A stretch of 64,000 bases of DNA, taken from contig MNCI01033587.1 in assembly GCA_015680685.1 (NCBI GenBank), forward strand, positions 5,545 through 69,544, given 5' to 3'. This DNA comes from Gnetum montanum. Lineage: Eukaryota > Streptophyta > Gnetopsida > Gnetales > Gnetaceae. The notes under the pieces are model-generated. The model worked only from the letters and a program-made list of their open reading frames with translations, was not told the origin of the DNA and did no database searches. The translations under genes were made by a program, and so were the position numbers. Shown here one piece after another: positions 47,234 through 60,044 of the stretch (position 1 is its first letter; each line of letters opens with the position of its first letter).

Positions 47234-48912
47234 TATAGCAACTGAAAATGTTAGAGGTTGGAATGGTAGACTAAGAGGTTTATGATCATATAGCTTGACC
47301 CCACATTCACATGAGGGGCTGCTAGAAATAGAGATGTAGTGCCAAGAATGATCTTGTTAATCAAACTACGACTTATGGGGTGTTACATCAATTGAATGCT
47401 AAGGGTTTGCATGGTGTTTGCAATGCCCATGATGTTAACTAGGATGATTGTAGTTAAGGTTTTTGGTGTAAAATGAAGGTGAAAATGTGTAGGTATCTGT
47501 AGAAAATAGTGAAAAATGTAAGTAAAATTCTAGAATGTGAGTTAAAATGTAAAAATTACACAAGAAGTAAAAGAGAGAGAAAATGGCACTCCCCCAAATG
47601 GGGGGAGCATAGTTAAACTACAAGGAAAGGTAAGGAGGTATGTGGTGTACAAATAGGCATAGTAGGCAGCATAGTCATAGTCTCAAGTTGTTTGGAGTAT
47701 GAGAACTAAAATCCTTCATGAAGTTTGGGCTTACTGGGTTAGTTGCCACAGTGTCCTATGGGTTGTGAAAATCTGTAGTATGCTAGAATATGTGCAAGAA
47801 TGCTGCGGTGGTATGCAACAATGTCTACAAAAGTGCCAATTGTGCTTGAATGCTAGAATGCTCAAAATGCAAATTTGCTAGTCAAATGCTTCAAATTCAA
47901 ACCCCTAAAATGTGAAGCACTAGGGTATTTATAGGATTAGGGTTACTATGAATCATAGATATGGCACCATGTGTTAGAGGTATAGTTGGGACAATGCTAG
48001 ATCCAACTATGCTTCCACTAAAGAAAATGGTGTTCTGTTGGTGTGCTCCAATGGACTCCATGAGACTACTAGACTATGACTACGCTACCAAGACTACATG
48101 TGCAAGTGTGAAATAGAATGAAATGTACCTAAAAATAATGCAAAATAGTGCAATTTTGGAGGCTACACTTTGGGACTACATTGTCCACTCTCTCAAGTGG
48201 TGTTGAGTGTAGGTACAAATTTGGAAAAAATGGGGATGCAAAAGAGAAAAAATTTTCTAATATTACTTGCTATGGAAATGTTGGAGCTAAGATGAAAGCT
48301 AGTGTTGAGTTCTTGCGGCCTCTAGAGGTAATTCTTCATGACTATGTTGCTACGCTCTGGAGCATAGTCTCTACAATTCAACCAATTTTGCAAAAGCTAT
48401 GTTCTAGTGTTGACTACTCTAACTATGCTCTAGAGTGTAGTCTCAACAGTGAGAGCGTAACCTCAACACTTAGAAAAATCTAGCAAAAACTGATGTCTTC
48501 ATGTAGACTACACTAACTACACTCTAGAATATAGTAGGGAGTGTAGTCATAGAAGTTATAAAATTTTCCAAACTATTTCTTCCATTTCAAACTAGCTTGA
48601 TAGCTTTTGGCTTGACAATTGGTCAAATTTGCAAAACTAGCCATTTTTGTGCAAACTATGCTGACTATGCTCTAGAGCATAGTCCTGAGAATGAGAGTGT
48701 AGTCCCCACACTTAGAAAAGTTTTCAACTACTATCAACACTTAGAAAAAAATTACAAATTTGAACTATTTGTGTCAACTACACTAACTACTCTCTAGAGC
48801 ATAGTCTAAACAATGAAGAGCATAGTCTCAATAGTTAGATAAATTTTCCTAGTTTTGACACTTCGACAAATCTGTAGTCAAAATGCAATGACCCAAATTT
48901 GGTGGTGTTTCA
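47234..48912 (-). repeat. Element C 5' LTR (right)
   Basis: In the minus direction it starts TGAAACACCACCAAATTTGG and ends about AGTTGCTATA (terminal CA decayed to TA). It aligns with 30,981-32,576, including the block with the accaagagg-like motif, the gaagtgcc block and the palindromic minisatellite. The 5' role follows from the adjoining primer-binding site. Confidence 0.85.
48335..48850. repeat. Palindrome-bearing minisatellite in the element C right LTR
   Basis: Five units carry variants of actatgctctagagcatagt. The unit at about 48,661 is a perfect palindrome (gactatgctct / agagcatagtc). Unit number and order parallel those of the left LTR. Confidence 0.85.
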
Positions 48913-48917
48913 GCATC
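48913..48917. other. Element C target-site duplication, right copy
   Basis: gcatc, against gcatt on the left. The sequence beyond resumes the antisense gene of element B. Confidence 0.6.
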
Positions 48918-51310
48918 AAAGTAATCCATATGAGGAATAGGAGGTAAGTCATCATTTTGTACATCATCATCATCATAATGCCTTAATATCTTCTCTTCTT
49001 AATGTTGTAGCTCCCCCTCCTCTTAATCACTTTGCTTTACCTCAGTGGCCACTATCATAGCCCTAGCTTCTCGTTATCATTGCTTATCTACAAGAACATT
49101 AATGGTATGAACGTAGAAATGCTTAGCATATTTTGTACAAAACAAAATGTGTAACTAACTTAAAATTTAAAATAAATCAATGGAATAATAAACCAAAATT
49201 ATAATGTACCACTAACTTTGTGGTGTTGTCTCTAAGTCTTACGGTCAACTTTTGCCTCTTTATAGGCTCTATAATCACTAGTGTTGGTTCATCATCCATA
49301 GGTCTCTTAAGCTTAGCCCTAACTATCCCCTTAGCCTCTTTGTGTAGCTGCTGAGCCTTTTTCATACTAGTTGGTACTGTCAGAGATCTAGCCCCTATGT
49401 TTTCAGGGGCTACACAATGCCTACTAGTCATATCCTTGGTAGTGATACCCACCCATAGCTTCTAGCTAGTCTTGGGCTTGTGTTGTTGGAGAGAGGAGCT
49501 TGATCCAAAGTTTGGTAAGCTAGGATGGATCTTAGGTAACCCATCGTCCACCCTATCTCATGACTAGGAACTCTACAAATCTCTGCAAGTAAGCCACAAA
49601 GAGTGCAAAGTGCACAGGACACTTCATGTGGAGGATGATGAAAAGCTTTTAAACCTTACTTTGAAGCCTAGAAACTAGGTGGGTAGCCCATTTGAGTATC
49701 CTTGATAAGTTCTTGCTTCATGGTCCAAGCTTTCTCCACACCTATGAACTTTCCCTTTGATAATAGCTTAGGAAAAACTTGAGATCAGAACAAGGAATAC
49801 ATTTTTATAATCAACAATAACTTGATCTCTTTTAGAGGATATCCCTTGGTACCATGAGGTTTGCCTAACCACTATTCTACCTCCTCTCAATGATCCACCT
49901 CCTTACCTACTTTGGTAATAATAAGCACTTCATCATTTGGAACACTAAAGAGGTCACTAAAAGTGGATGCATTAACCTCTAGAATAACATTCACATCATG
50001 GACTGAGGTGGTGAACTTCTTGACTCCTTGGCTAAAGGAGTCAATGATGTTCAACCTCTTTGTAGTGGGAATGATTAGGCTTGTGGCCATGATGAGGTCA
50101 AACAAGTCCACATGAATAACCTTTGTACATATGGCCTCAATAGCATGGTCTGATGAACATTCTTGGGAAGATTCCACTTCATCAAACTTGAGGATCAGGG
50201 TCTACCCAGTACACTTTGAAGTAACAACTATAACTTTAGCTAAGGGAGCAAACTTTGCAACATAATAAAGGATATACCATTAGACTTAGTGTAGGTGCAT
50301 CATATAAAACAAATTACAACAAAAATATAACTAATTTAAAACAAAAATTGACAATAACTACTTCAAAAACCAAAACCAAAATGACTAGAAAAAATGGTAG
50401 TTTGCAAATAACACAAAATTAGCAAGGTAAAAATACTCACTTTGCCTATTGGATGTAGGTATCTTAGGAGCAGTAGGGGGTGAATTGATGTCTAAGTTAT
50501 CAAGACATTAATTAGTTCAAAAAATATCCATTGTCCAATTATTTTGGAACCTTATATAATCTTTAGAGTGACACTCGATCTTGTCTTCAATGTCACTTGC
50601 TATTTACTTGAACACTGTAAGCCTTATATTTAGGCTTTTGGTGAACACCTCCAAAGCTATGTGGGCTAGTAGCAAGAGGCTATCATGTCTAATGAAACCC
50701 CATTCATCCATACTAAACCTATAGGCAAGCGAAATAAGGTAAATGTACAACTATAAAATAATAAAATAGCCATATACCAAAGATAACCTTACTAACCCCT
50801 CTACATGATACATGGTGCCTAGAGGATTTTGAAATAATGTGTGCATGTGATGGCCAAAAATTAAAGTGTTTTCCATATAATAGTTGCTAAATTTGAGCAT
50901 CTCCTAAATTTTCAAAAAAATTTAAGGCACCATATTCATAGCACCATCATTTTTTGCTCCCTTCACACGGGTGTCAAGTTCATCCATTAAGAAGTCCCAT
51001 TTTTTGCTCCCTTGACAATGAGACTAGAAGACCCAAGTAGGATGATATCTAGAATCATTGTTGCTGCCTTAGTTGTTAGGTGTGACCAAACCATCACAAT
51101 GAAGTTGTGCAAGAGGAACATAAGGAAGACTTTAGCCCCTTGCCTAAACCAAATCTGACTATGTTCCCACTCCATATCTAGAGCTTGGGAGTTAGGCTTG
51201 GGGAGGCTGATACAACATAGCATTCCCACCAATTCAATAACAATGAGGATGGGCTTCAAGAAAGCCCTATAACATACAACCATCATGACCATGTAATCCA
51301 AAACCAAAAC
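48913..51310 (-). pseudogene. Antisense spliced gene of element B, N-terminal part
   Basis: Continuation of 29,540-30,980 across element C. In reading order: KPILIVIELVGMLCCISL near 51,200 (C: KPIFIIVELVGILCCKSE), VMVWSHLTTKAATMI, then DLIMATSLIIPTTKRLNIID at about 50,050-50,110 with SVHDVNVILEVNASTFSDLF (the family's most conserved block), and the basic segment AKLKRPMDDEPTLVIIEPIK near 49,280, resembling a nuclear localisation signal. Several exons stay open over 60-105 codons but are not joined in one frame, and stops are present. The matching order with A and C confirms that B was split by C. Confidence 0.7.
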
Positions 51311-52000
51311 CTAAAAGTACAAAAAAAAACATTAAATAAGATAACAACCCAACCATATAACATAAAATAACAACACTTACAAACATAATAGAAGTTTACA
51401 GCTAAAACTTTACACTTCACACCAAAATGGCCATAGGAAAATGCTTAGAAAAAACATAAAAAAATTTTATTTTTATCCAATAAACTTTTAACACCTTTCC
51501 AACATCTTAAACTATTCTAAAGATCATGGGACACTCATAGAAATTTTTTTTTACAGCCTCAACATTTTCCATCTTCATATGGGTAGATGCATCATAGCCT
51601 TCTTACAATGATTTCACATGAGTAATTAGAAACAACAATAACTAATTAACCACTCAAAAAAATTGGATGATTTTAGATCCATTATAATTGGAAAAAAGCT
51701 ATGACTCCATAGTAAGAAATTATAAATATTATTAACTACATTTTTAAGATAAAAATTACAAACATGACCTAACCGTAACCATCATACGAAACCCATTCTC
51801 ACATGAGCAGATGGAAATAGTCATAATAGCCAAACCGTTTATCCAAATTTAGTGATTTAAGATTCATTGGAATCCTTTAATCATAAAATAAAAAATAATA
51901 ACAATAAAACTTCAAACTTCTTAACATTTAATGATATAAAAAACACAAAACATAGATGAAAATGGCACTAAAATAGGAAATCCACTTGATGCAGCTTCAC
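51311..52000. other. Element B 3' non-coding region
   Basis: AT-rich sequence rich in aaaacc runs, like 17,131-18,340 in A. No gene is seen. No 3' LTR of B was found. Confidence 0.4.
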
Positions 52001-55000
52001 AAAAATAGTCATGGCTATAGTCCTTCGGCTAGCATAGTCCTAGCCACTGCCCAACATAGTCCAACATCATACATTGTATCCTACAATCTCAAGAATCACT
52101 TCTAGTCCATTCAATCCATAATCAACCTTGAATTGACACATTGTTTCCCCAAACCCTATTTTGAGCCACAGTCAAGCTTAAGACATGGTCAATTGTAGTA
52201 AATGGCACCATGTTTTCCTTCTTCCCCATGACTACACTTGGGAGGACTAGGGACTATACTGGGCTAGCATAGTCGCAAGTTCTAGAGGTAGTAGACACTC
52301 TACTAACCCTCACACATCTTCTAAATTACCTTTTGGTGACTCCACACCTTGAAAGAATCCCTAGTAACCACAAACTAATAGTTGATCGATCAAAAACCTT
52401 AAGAAAACCAACAAAACTATGTTCCTATATGGGACTACACTAGAAACTAGGAAGACTATGTTGGGCTAGCATAGTCCTAGTGATTTCCAATTGTAGTACA
52501 CTTAAGAAACCCAAAAATTCATCATATATAACATACAACTGAACTTCTGACAACACTAGAGCATTAACCTTGGTAAACTCTCACTACTTCCTCAACTTTT
52601 GGCATCCAAACATGGCCTACGCTAAGTGGGAAGAGGGGACTATGCTAGGCTATCATAGCCCTTGCCCAAGGCCAGCATAGTCCTAGTGATTTCCAATTGT
52701 AGTCCACTTAAGAAACCCAAAAATTCATCATCTATAACATACAACTGAACTTCTAACAACAATAGAGCATTAACCTTGGTAAACTCTCACTACTTCCTCA
52801 ACTTTTGGCATCCAAACATGGCCTATGCTAAGTGGGAAGAGGGGACTATGCTAGGCTATCGTAGCCCTTGCCCAAGGCCTAGTGTAGTCCCATTGAACTA
52901 CCAAGAAACATCAAAAATCATAAAACTTGAGTCTTGTAAGTCCCAAAATCCCAAATTAGGCCTATTTGACCATGAAACCTAATCTTCAACCACATTTTGA
53001 TAGCTTTAACCTAGACTACGCTCGATGGGAGTGAGGACTATGTTGGCCCATCATAGTCCTAGTCCTAGGCCAGCATAGTCCATTAATAATTGATGAAATA
53101 TTTCAAAAAACCATGTGAAATGACCTGTGGAAATACTAAAATGCCATTTGAAAATTTCAGGCCATGAAACCTACAAATTTTATGAGGTTTTTGACATCTC
53201 CAACATTGGACCATGATGAGGGAGGAATAAGACTATGCTAGGCTAGCATAAGCTCTAAAAATTTAATGGAAAATTTCTAGAAAAGACCTAAAACTACCTC
53301 CAATTGATCCTAAAGCCTTATTCTAGTGAAATTAGTTTTGAATCACACCATTTTTCAACATTTCCAGCTATCCCAAACTAGACTATGCTGAGAGGGAAGG
53401 ACTACACTAGGCTAGTGTAGTCCCTTCCCATGGCCAAGGTAGTCCCTCAAAAATTGTTCAAGAATTATCCCAAGTGACCTAGGATGCATGATAACAAACA
53501 TAGGAAGCTTTCCCAAGCCACTATCACCTCTAAACTTGCATTTTTAACAAGTTTTACACCCACCACTTGACTATGTTGGAGGAGAGAGAGTACTATGATA
53601 GGCTAGCGTAGTCCATGCCTAGACCTAGAATAGTCCCTCTTAAGTTAACAAAATACATCAAAAACCATGAAAATTAACCTCTAGGAAATCCTAGAACTTA
53701 ATTTAGACTTTTTTGTTAGCAAATCTTCTAGTTTTTCATCATTCTAATCACTATAAACTTGGACTATGTTGGGGGAGATAAGGATTATGCTAGGCCAACA
53801 TAGTCCCACTACCAAGCCAATGTAGTCCCATTTAAAATTTGTAAAAAAATATCAAAACCTACCTAGATTGATACCAAAAAACCCTAGAATTCTATTTGGA
53901 GTTTTCTAACTATAGAATCTACATTGTTTCAATGTTTTTAATCTCCTAGAATGGGACTACAATGAAGGGGATGAGGACTACATTGAGCTAGTATAGTCCA
54001 CTTCCAAGCCCAGTGTATTCCTCTAAAAATTGATGGAATTTATCAAAAGCACTCAAATTACTATTGTGAAAACCATTTCCCAGCCCATGTAGCTTCAAAA
54101 CATTTATTTATCACCATTTTTGGTCATTTTCATCATGACTACAATGAGACAAAGGGAGGACTACATTGGGCTAGTGTAGTTCCTCTCCAAACCTAGCATA
54201 GTCGATAAAGAATTTATTAAATTTGCTCAAGAATCATCTAAATTTGATGCTGATAAGTCCTAAAACCGTCTACAAGCCTTTAAACCTTCAATAACATGAC
54301 ATTTTCATCATTTCTTCTTATTCCCACCATGACGACATTGAAGATAGATAGGGACTAAGGTAGGCCAGCATAGTCCCTCTCTAGGCCTAGCATAGTCCCA
54401 TAAAATTGTCGAAAAATTGTAATAAATTGACTAAATTCATTACCAATCAACCATAGGACTTTGTCAAAAACCTCAATTGACCATGAAGATCACTTTCCAT
54501 CATCCAAACCTAGACTACACTACTAGAGAGATGGGACTACACTGGGCTAGCATAGTCCAATTCAAGCATCACCGTAGTCCACATCATAAACCATAAACCA
54601 AGCAAAGAATGATCATGTAAACATCTCTATCAACTACAATACCTTGCCAAGACACATTAAGATCATAAAACCTTGGATTTGAGCTAGAATTAACTATTTT
54701 TGGAGCCTTAGACCATGACTATGCTGACAAAGGACTAGGAAAACATTGGGCTAGCATAGTCCCTTTCAAACCCTAGCATAATCCATATAAAATTTCCTAG
54801 AGTTAACAAAAATGACACCAAATCCCCTACTGAAGAAACCTAAAGCCTTGATAGAGCTTGTAAAACCTTGGAACCCATCTTCTTTCATCAATTTTAACCT
54901 TCAAGGCCTAGGCTACACTATGGAAAGTTGGGACTATGTTGGGCTAGTGTAGTCCCCCTCAAAGCCTAGTGTAGTCCCCAAAAAATTGCTGAAAAAATTG

Positions 55001-56130
55001 ATCAAAATTATTTAAAGTACACTTCTAATAGTCCTATAGCCCACCAGAGTTTATTTTGGTTATAAATCTTGCTCATTTGATTTGATCCAAACTCATTACA
55101 GTGATAGGAGTTTAGGACTATGTTGGGTTAGCCTAGTCCCTACCTAGGCCCAACTTTATGCACCTAAAATACTTCAAAAATGGCCAAAAACACCTTGGAA
55201 TCTATTTCTTGAAAGTCTTAAGACACTTCCAAAGTCAATTTCAAAACTAAAGCTCAATTTTGGAAACTTTTGGAATGAAACTACATTGGAAAAAACTAGG
55301 TCTATGCTAGGCCAGAATAGTCATTGTCTAGGCCCAACATAGTCCATTTTAAGATGGTCAGAATAACTTCAAAACTATGTAAATTAACTTCTAGAAAGAC
55401 CTAGAACCCTAATAGAGCATGCATAAACCCTATAACCTTGAGAAATAAGCCAAAATTTATTCTTTTTCAACTTTCTCCAATCTAGAATCCTAGAGTATAC
55501 TAGGAATTGTATACCCAGTATAGTCCCATGGTATTTTGGAACTCAAGGCTCAAACATGCATGAAAACTAGCAATTTTGGCATCAAAAACCTATTTGATGA
55601 TACTAGTTGTCCCAAAGCCCATTAGGATGATTTATCAAGCCCCAAAACTAACCAAAATCCATTTTCCCTATTGTACTATGTTGAGAAAGCTAGGGACTAT
55701 GTTAGGCCAATGTAGTCCTACTTTGGAAAGAAGATTTAGTAATGAAAACCAATAGTAGGAAGCCCATAATGGTATAAACTTGACTTGGAATGACTAGAAT
55801 CTTGTCCACATGGCTCCCAGGATCAAATTTCACCTTGCCTTGCTTCTAAAAACTTGTATACTTAGTCATTTCTTGTGACTACACTGGGGCCTCATACCCT
55901 ATCATAGTCACCTATGGCAACATGATTTCTAGCCTTATGGGAAGTCAAAATAGTGCCAAAGCTTTCCAATCTTCAATACCTACACCCTGAGCTAACTATT
56001 TAGACCACCAAAAGCTCAAAAATGATCATACCAAGCCTCAAAAAGTGCCCTTGAAGGTCAACTACATTGGATGTAGGAAGGACTACATTAGGATAGCATA
56101 GTCACCAGTAGGGCCTAGAATACCCATAGA
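52000..56130. repeat. Diverged tandem array, ~185-206-bp units (~22 copies)
   Basis: The signature ggctagcatagtcc, followed by about 15-20 bases and a second c(c)agcatagtccc, recurs roughly every 190 bases from about 52,035 to 56,100. It is preceded in most units by a gactatgctgg or gactacactggg element. Between the signatures, units share phrases such as ccaaaaacc and catgaaacct. Units are strongly diverged except for one recent duplication. There is no coding potential. Confidence 0.9.
52465..52876. repeat. Recent 206-bp duplication within the array
   Basis: Two nearly identical consecutive units (offset 206) include ttccaattgtagt, cttaagaaacccaaaaattc, acatacaactgaacttct and ggcatccaaacatggcct. 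They show that the array was still expanding after most units had diverged. Confidence 0.95.
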
Positions 56131-56880
56131 AAAAGGTGTTAATTTCACCTCAAAACTACTCTAGAATGATTCCATTATATGCCCAAGCTCTTCCAACAAC
56201 CCTATAGCCTCATACCATGACCTGATAAAGCCTAAAAGTAGTATATTCTAACCTCGTTTGACCAGTATCGATCATTTTTTGTCTTGTTATGTATTATTAA
56301 CATGTGTTCTCATCAATTAACATTATCTAGCTTCCATATAACTTTCTATTTTATCATGTGCACCTTATTTTCTCTCTTATGAACCTTATTTGACCTTATA
56401 TAGCCTTTGTTTGGCCCCATTGGTAATTATATATCTCTCATAGCCTTAGTTAACCTTGTTTTCATTTGTGTTTGCCATTGGAATAACATATACTTACATG
56501 TTTACTAAATCATTTTAGCATTGTATGCTCACTTTCACCCAGCTGCCACTTAGTGTGCTTATGGTTGATATGTAGGATTGGAGTATGAATATTTGGAAGC
56601 AAATTACCTTACCTCTGAGCTTAAGTGGGCCTCATTCTAATTTTGAATGATGTATCAAACATGATTATCTTGATCTTAAGCCTAATATTCTGGTCAGCCA
56701 CATAGTATCAATTGAAAAACCTATATAATGGGCTAAAAACCTAGTTAAAACCCTTAACCTTAACATTGGTGACATAATTGAAGACTTTCTAGCTAAGGTT
56801 TTCTTCACAACATACATAGTAAGGAGAAAACCCTTAAACTAAGATTCTCACTAGAATCTTAGTAGGCTCAGGACATCACC
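56131..56880. other. Unassigned junction before element D pol
   Basis: No gag, protease or LTR was recognised. Element D seems 5'-truncated within this stretch. Confidence 0.4.
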
Positions 56881-56889
56881 AAGGTCCTA

Positions 56890-57770
56890 TGAGATAACAT
56901 TAAGTCTTTTCCTAGTCTTATGAAGATATGCTAGGCTTAGATCCATGTCTAGTCAAACACAACATCATATATGATCCAAACATTAGAATAATTAAGCAAA
57001 ATATTTTCAAGATTAGACCAAACATAGCCTTGATAGCTTGTGATGAAATTACAAAGCTATATCAAGTTGGTTTAATTAGGGCTATTTCCTATGTAGAATG
57101 GGTATCCAACATAGTGGTAGTCCCTAAGAAAAATGGGAGTATCCATATTTGCATTGATTTATGAGACCGAAATAAGGCAACCATCAAGGATGATTTTCTT
57201 TTCCCAGTATTAATAAAATTATTGATATTATGGGTAGACATGGCTTATTTTCCTTTATGGATGGGTTCTTGGGATATGACCAAATTATGATCAACCTAAA
57301 AAATCAACTTAGCATGAGCTTGATGACCCCTTGGGGTACCGTTTACTATACCATGATGTATTTTGGACTTAAGAATCTAGGAGCAACCTATCAAAGAGCT
57401 ATGATGTATATTTTTAGTAATTACATACTAGGTTTGCTCAAAAATTACATAGAAAATATAGTTGTTAAGTCAAAAATGGCCAATGACCATGTTAATGACC
57501 TAGACCTTGTGCTTAAATGATGTCTTAAGTTTGAACTCAAACTTAATCCTAAGAAGTGTGTCTTTGGTATCAAAACAAGTAAGAGGCTTGGCTTTGTAGT
57601 ATTGAAAGTAGGGACATGTATCAATATTGATAAGGTTAAGACCATCTCCAACTTGGTAGTTCCTACTAACCTTAAGAAGCTTCGGGGATTACAAGGTTGG
57701 TTACAATTTATTCGTTGGCTCATTGCTAGGCTTATACATAAGTTACCACCCATGCAAAAATTTCTTTAGA
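56890..57770 (+). pseudogene. Element D reverse transcriptase (Ty3/Gypsy, Tat type)
   Basis: Order of motifs: SYEDMLGLDP (linker typical of Gypsy pol; a preceding Trp is a stop), EITKLYQVGLIRAISYVEWV, SNIVVVPKKNGSIHICIDL, GLFSFMDGFLGYDQIMIN, TPWGTVYYTMMYFGLKNLGA, TYQRAMMYIFSNYI, then YIENIVVKSK where YIDDIVVKSK is expected, LNPKKCVFGIKTSKRLGFVV and LKKLRGLQGWLQFIRWLIAR. The family copies element RNA into DNA. The catalytic Y-x-D-D has decayed to Y-I-E-N, and frameshifts occur near 57,165-57,230 and 57,520, so the copy is dead. The motif spellings fit the Tat clade. Confidence 0.9.
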
Positions 57771-58230
57771 AAGGAGTTCACTATGAGTGGGAAGCTTAAT
57801 GTCAAGAATCCTTTGAAAACCTTAAACAAGAGTTGATGCAACTACCAATAGTCTATCGTCCATAAGAGGGTAAACTATTTTATATCTACCTTGCCATCTT
57901 TGACACATCCATTGCTTCTCTACTCTATCAAAAGTGTGATGATGGAGAAGAAATGCTAATATATTACCTTACTCATGCATTAGTTTCCCATGAAACCTAA
58001 TATTCTAAAGTAGATAAGTATTATCTTGTACTAATATTCTCACTAAAGAAATAGAGAAACTACCTCTTGAGGAGCTAGATCAACATCATTTGCAAAGATA
58101 ACATGTTGAGAGCCATAATAACTAATATTTATGAAAGTAGCCATATAGCCTAATGGAAAGCCATAAAAATGGAATTTGACCTCCATTATGTCCCTCAATC
58201 CTCAACCAAAGGTCAAGCTATATTCATACA
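57771..58230 (+). pseudogene. Element D RNase H domain
   Basis: It directly follows the thumb, with SFENLKQELMQLPIVYRP, IYLAIFDTSIASLLYQKCDD, IYYLTHALVSHET, YSKVDKYYLVLIFSLKK and EFDLHYVPQSSTKGQA. This is the usual Gypsy RNase H order, which removes the RNA strand. Stops lie within it. Confidence 0.8.
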
Positions 58231-58289
58231 ACTTATAGCCTCGCCTGTTGAGGACAAAGCAACTATAGATCTAGAGTTTTCTAATGAAC

Positions 58290-58630
58290 ATGTTAACAAT
58301 GTTATCCAAGTGCCTGAGGATTATAAGGTGTTCATGCACTTTGATGGAGTTTCAAATGCCCATGGGGCCAATGTCACTACCATCATGACATTCCCGTCTA
58401 GTGAAATATCATCCTTCACCTATCATTTTAATTTTTCATGCACCAATAGCATAGTGAAGTATGAGGGTTTGATCAAAGAAATGATGGTAGCTCATGACCT
58501 AGGAATTAGTCACTTAATGATCAAAGATGATTTGCAACTTGTAGTTAACCAAGTAACCGAGGTCTTTGCATGTAAAGCCAAATGCTTACAGACTTACTAT
58601 GACATAGGGAAGCAACTGTTACAATAATTT
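58290..58630 (+). pseudogene. Element D second (archaeal-type) RNase H
   Basis: Part of an open frame at 58,169-58,627 (152 codons). MHFDGVSNAHGANV, then FNFSCTNSIVKYEGLIKEMM and GISHLMIKDDLQLVVNQV match the archaeal-type RNase H found as an additional domain in Tat-lineage elements (family: FDG-S---GAG, A-YEAL, GD-QLV--Q). The active-site Asp, Glu and Asp positions are kept (FDG, YEG, KDD). The presence of two RNase H domains in tandem assigns the element to the Tat lineage. Confidence 0.85.
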
Positions 58631-58699
58631 GTAGACATTGATATCCAACACATACCCTGAAATGAGAATGTTATAGCTAATGGAATCACAATGTTAGCC

Positions 58700-59900
58700 C
58701 TTAGTGTTATGCTAGATGTGTTTAGTAAGTTGCCCACCTTAACCATGAAATATGCTATTTCGATCATGTAGAATGCTAAGGATACCTTTGTGTCCTTAAT
58801 TCTTACTACTCTTGCTAGGGAATGATATGATGATATCAAATTTTACCTAATGCATGGTGCATCCTCACAAGGTTTGACTACTAATCAAAAGGCACTTTAC
58901 ACAAATGGTCAAAGTAGTATGTCATTTTAGGTGATAACACATTATGTAGATGATCCTACAATGGTGTATTATTAAAGTGCTTAGAAAAACCTAAAGCTAG
59001 AATAGTCCTATAGGAGGTTCATGAAGGTATTTCTGAAGGACATATAGGACCATGAGCCATGGCTACTATGATTAGATGGTTAGGTTATTACTAGCCTCAT
59101 ATGAAAGTAACCACATATAGAAGGTTAAGTAATGTGACACATGCCAATGGCATAGCAACCTAATACATGTGTCATTGACTAAGTTGCACACAACTCATAT
59201 TACTTGGCCATTTCAATGACAAGTATTCAATATCATTGGACCCATAATGCTTATGTCTCCCAAATGACTAAGTGGCTTGAAGTTATTTCCTAAGGAAGAC
59301 TACATATGAACAAGTCTATAAATTCATCTTGAATAACATTGTAGCCCATTTTGGCATACTGATGACCATAATTATAGATAATGGACCATAGTTTAGTAGT
59401 CATGAAATGAAATATTCCTATCATAACCTAGTAATTAAGCATTCTTTCTCATCACCTTATTATCCTCAAGCCAATGAACAAGTAGAAGCAAGCAACAAGG
59501 CCATCATCAACTTGCTTAAGAAGATGCTTAATAATAGCAACTACAAATGGCATGAGTCACTTTTGCATGCACTATGGGACTATGGAATGACCTATTAAAT
59601 GAAAACTAGTATAACCCCTTATAACCTGGCTTATTCTTATGAATTTTGTTTACCTCTTGATTTATAGGTTCCATCACTCCAAATAGCTTTGAACACATCA
59701 TCAATGACAAACAAAGCAAGGAGTTATAGATAGCAATCCTAGCTTTAGTAAAGGAGTAATGCATGCAAGAACTTTCTCACATCAAGTAATATCAAGAGAG
59801 GTAGAAATAGAAACACCACCATAACTTGACCATGTGAAAGATCAACAAAGGTGACCTAGTTCTCAAAAACATACATGAGAATGTGGAATAAATTCTTAGC
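58700..59900 (+). pseudogene. Element D integrase
   Basis: Frames are broken but ordered. The zinc-binding CDTCQWHSNLIH near 59,130 comes first, then THITWPF and FNIIGPIMLMSPK near 59,225, where the first catalytic Asp (usually DIIGP) is replaced by Asn. IIIDNGP near 59,375 carries the second Asp, and SSPYYPQANEQVEASNKAII near 59,450-59,500 contains the final Glu, followed by KWHESLLHALWDYGMTY. This is the classic Gypsy integrase, which inserts element DNA. No chromodomain is visible, as expected for Tat. Confidence 0.8.
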
Positions 59901-60044
59901 TAACTGGGAAGGATCCTTGTTACTAGGACCAATGGTAATAGAGCATTCAGGATAGGAGACATGGATGGGAATGAGTTAGCTAATCCTATCAATCACTCCT
60001 ACCTAAAATCATATTACATGTAGCTAAAATCAAAAAATAAGTGA

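Noticed and set aside
48959-48977. Short CAT/ATC microsatellite
   Set aside because: A simple repeat of six units without further structure.
52000-56130. CRISPR-like regular repeats
   Set aside because: Units are diverged throughout, the spacers share sequence, and the genome is eukaryotic. This is a decayed satellite-type array.
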